A stretch of DNA of 12,284 nucleotides. Origin: CAZQYB01 sp964582985. GTDB lineage: Bacteria; Planctomycetota; Phycisphaerae; Sedimentisphaerales; Anaerobacaceae. The stretch spans positions 1-12,284 of the forward strand of contig CAZOUM010000072.1 of assembly GCA_964582985.1 (NCBI GenBank), in the 5' to 3' direction. The translations under genes were made by a program, and so were the position numbers. The stretch's first letter is position 1. Every line of letters starts with the position of its first letter. This document shows positions 12,280 to 12,284 of this stretch, in pieces. The notes beneath the pieces were generated by a model, which was not told the origin of the DNA, made no database searches, and worked only from the letters and a program-made list of their open reading frames with translations.

Positions 12280-12284
12280 GGCGC

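Overview
The window looks like chromosomal DNA from a planctomycete, most likely of the Phycisphaerae/Sedimentisphaerales type. This is inferred from protein style, not from a marker gene. Three traits point that way: secreted proteins with degenerate dockerin-like EF-hand pairs ending in a 'hWL' motif, a PEP-CTERM sorting tail, and a pseudopilin-like protein with the H-x9-DG signature common in planctomycetes. Calx-beta and LamG modules agree with this. No rRNA, tRNA, transposase or CRISPR array was seen.

Left part (1-5375, all + strand): the 3' end of a large Calx-beta exported protein; a secreted LamG protein with a split dockerin pair; a DUF362 ferredoxin-like iron-sulfur protein; and a LexA/phage-repressor-like XRE-S24 regulator. 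The last three have recognisable sigma-70-type promoters, often with an extended -10 TGGTATAAT. For the DUF362, XRE-S24 and ComF genes the start codon lies about 7 nt past the -10 box, so these mRNAs should be leaderless or nearly so.

Middle part (5403-9427, all - strand): comF sits at the end, with its own promoter. Upstream of it is the most interesting unit. A cobalamin riboswitch (about 9365-9165) is followed by a strong intrinsic terminator (9005-8973) and then three exported-protein genes read towards the left. These encode a small PEP-CTERM protein whose core resembles the transcobalamin-like DUF4430 fold, a larger dockerin-bearing surface protein, and a pseudopilin-like H-x9-DG protein. 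The larger protein resembles surface proteins known from B12-riboswitch loci of other phyla. I infer a B12-repressed cell-surface corrinoid capture system. No BtuB, BtuFCD or ECF component lies in the window.

Right part (9444-12284): a C-terminally membrane-anchored coiled-coil protein (-), a divergent fumarylacetoacetate hydrolase family enzyme (+), a structured 3' region with a bidirectional terminator, and a convergent cold-shock protein gene (-) with a ~100-nt structured leader. The last ~460 bases carry no convincing gene. They hold a folded repeat-like element in A-rich flanks, a strong + promoter, and a pair of mutually exclusive hairpins whose gene lies beyond the edge.
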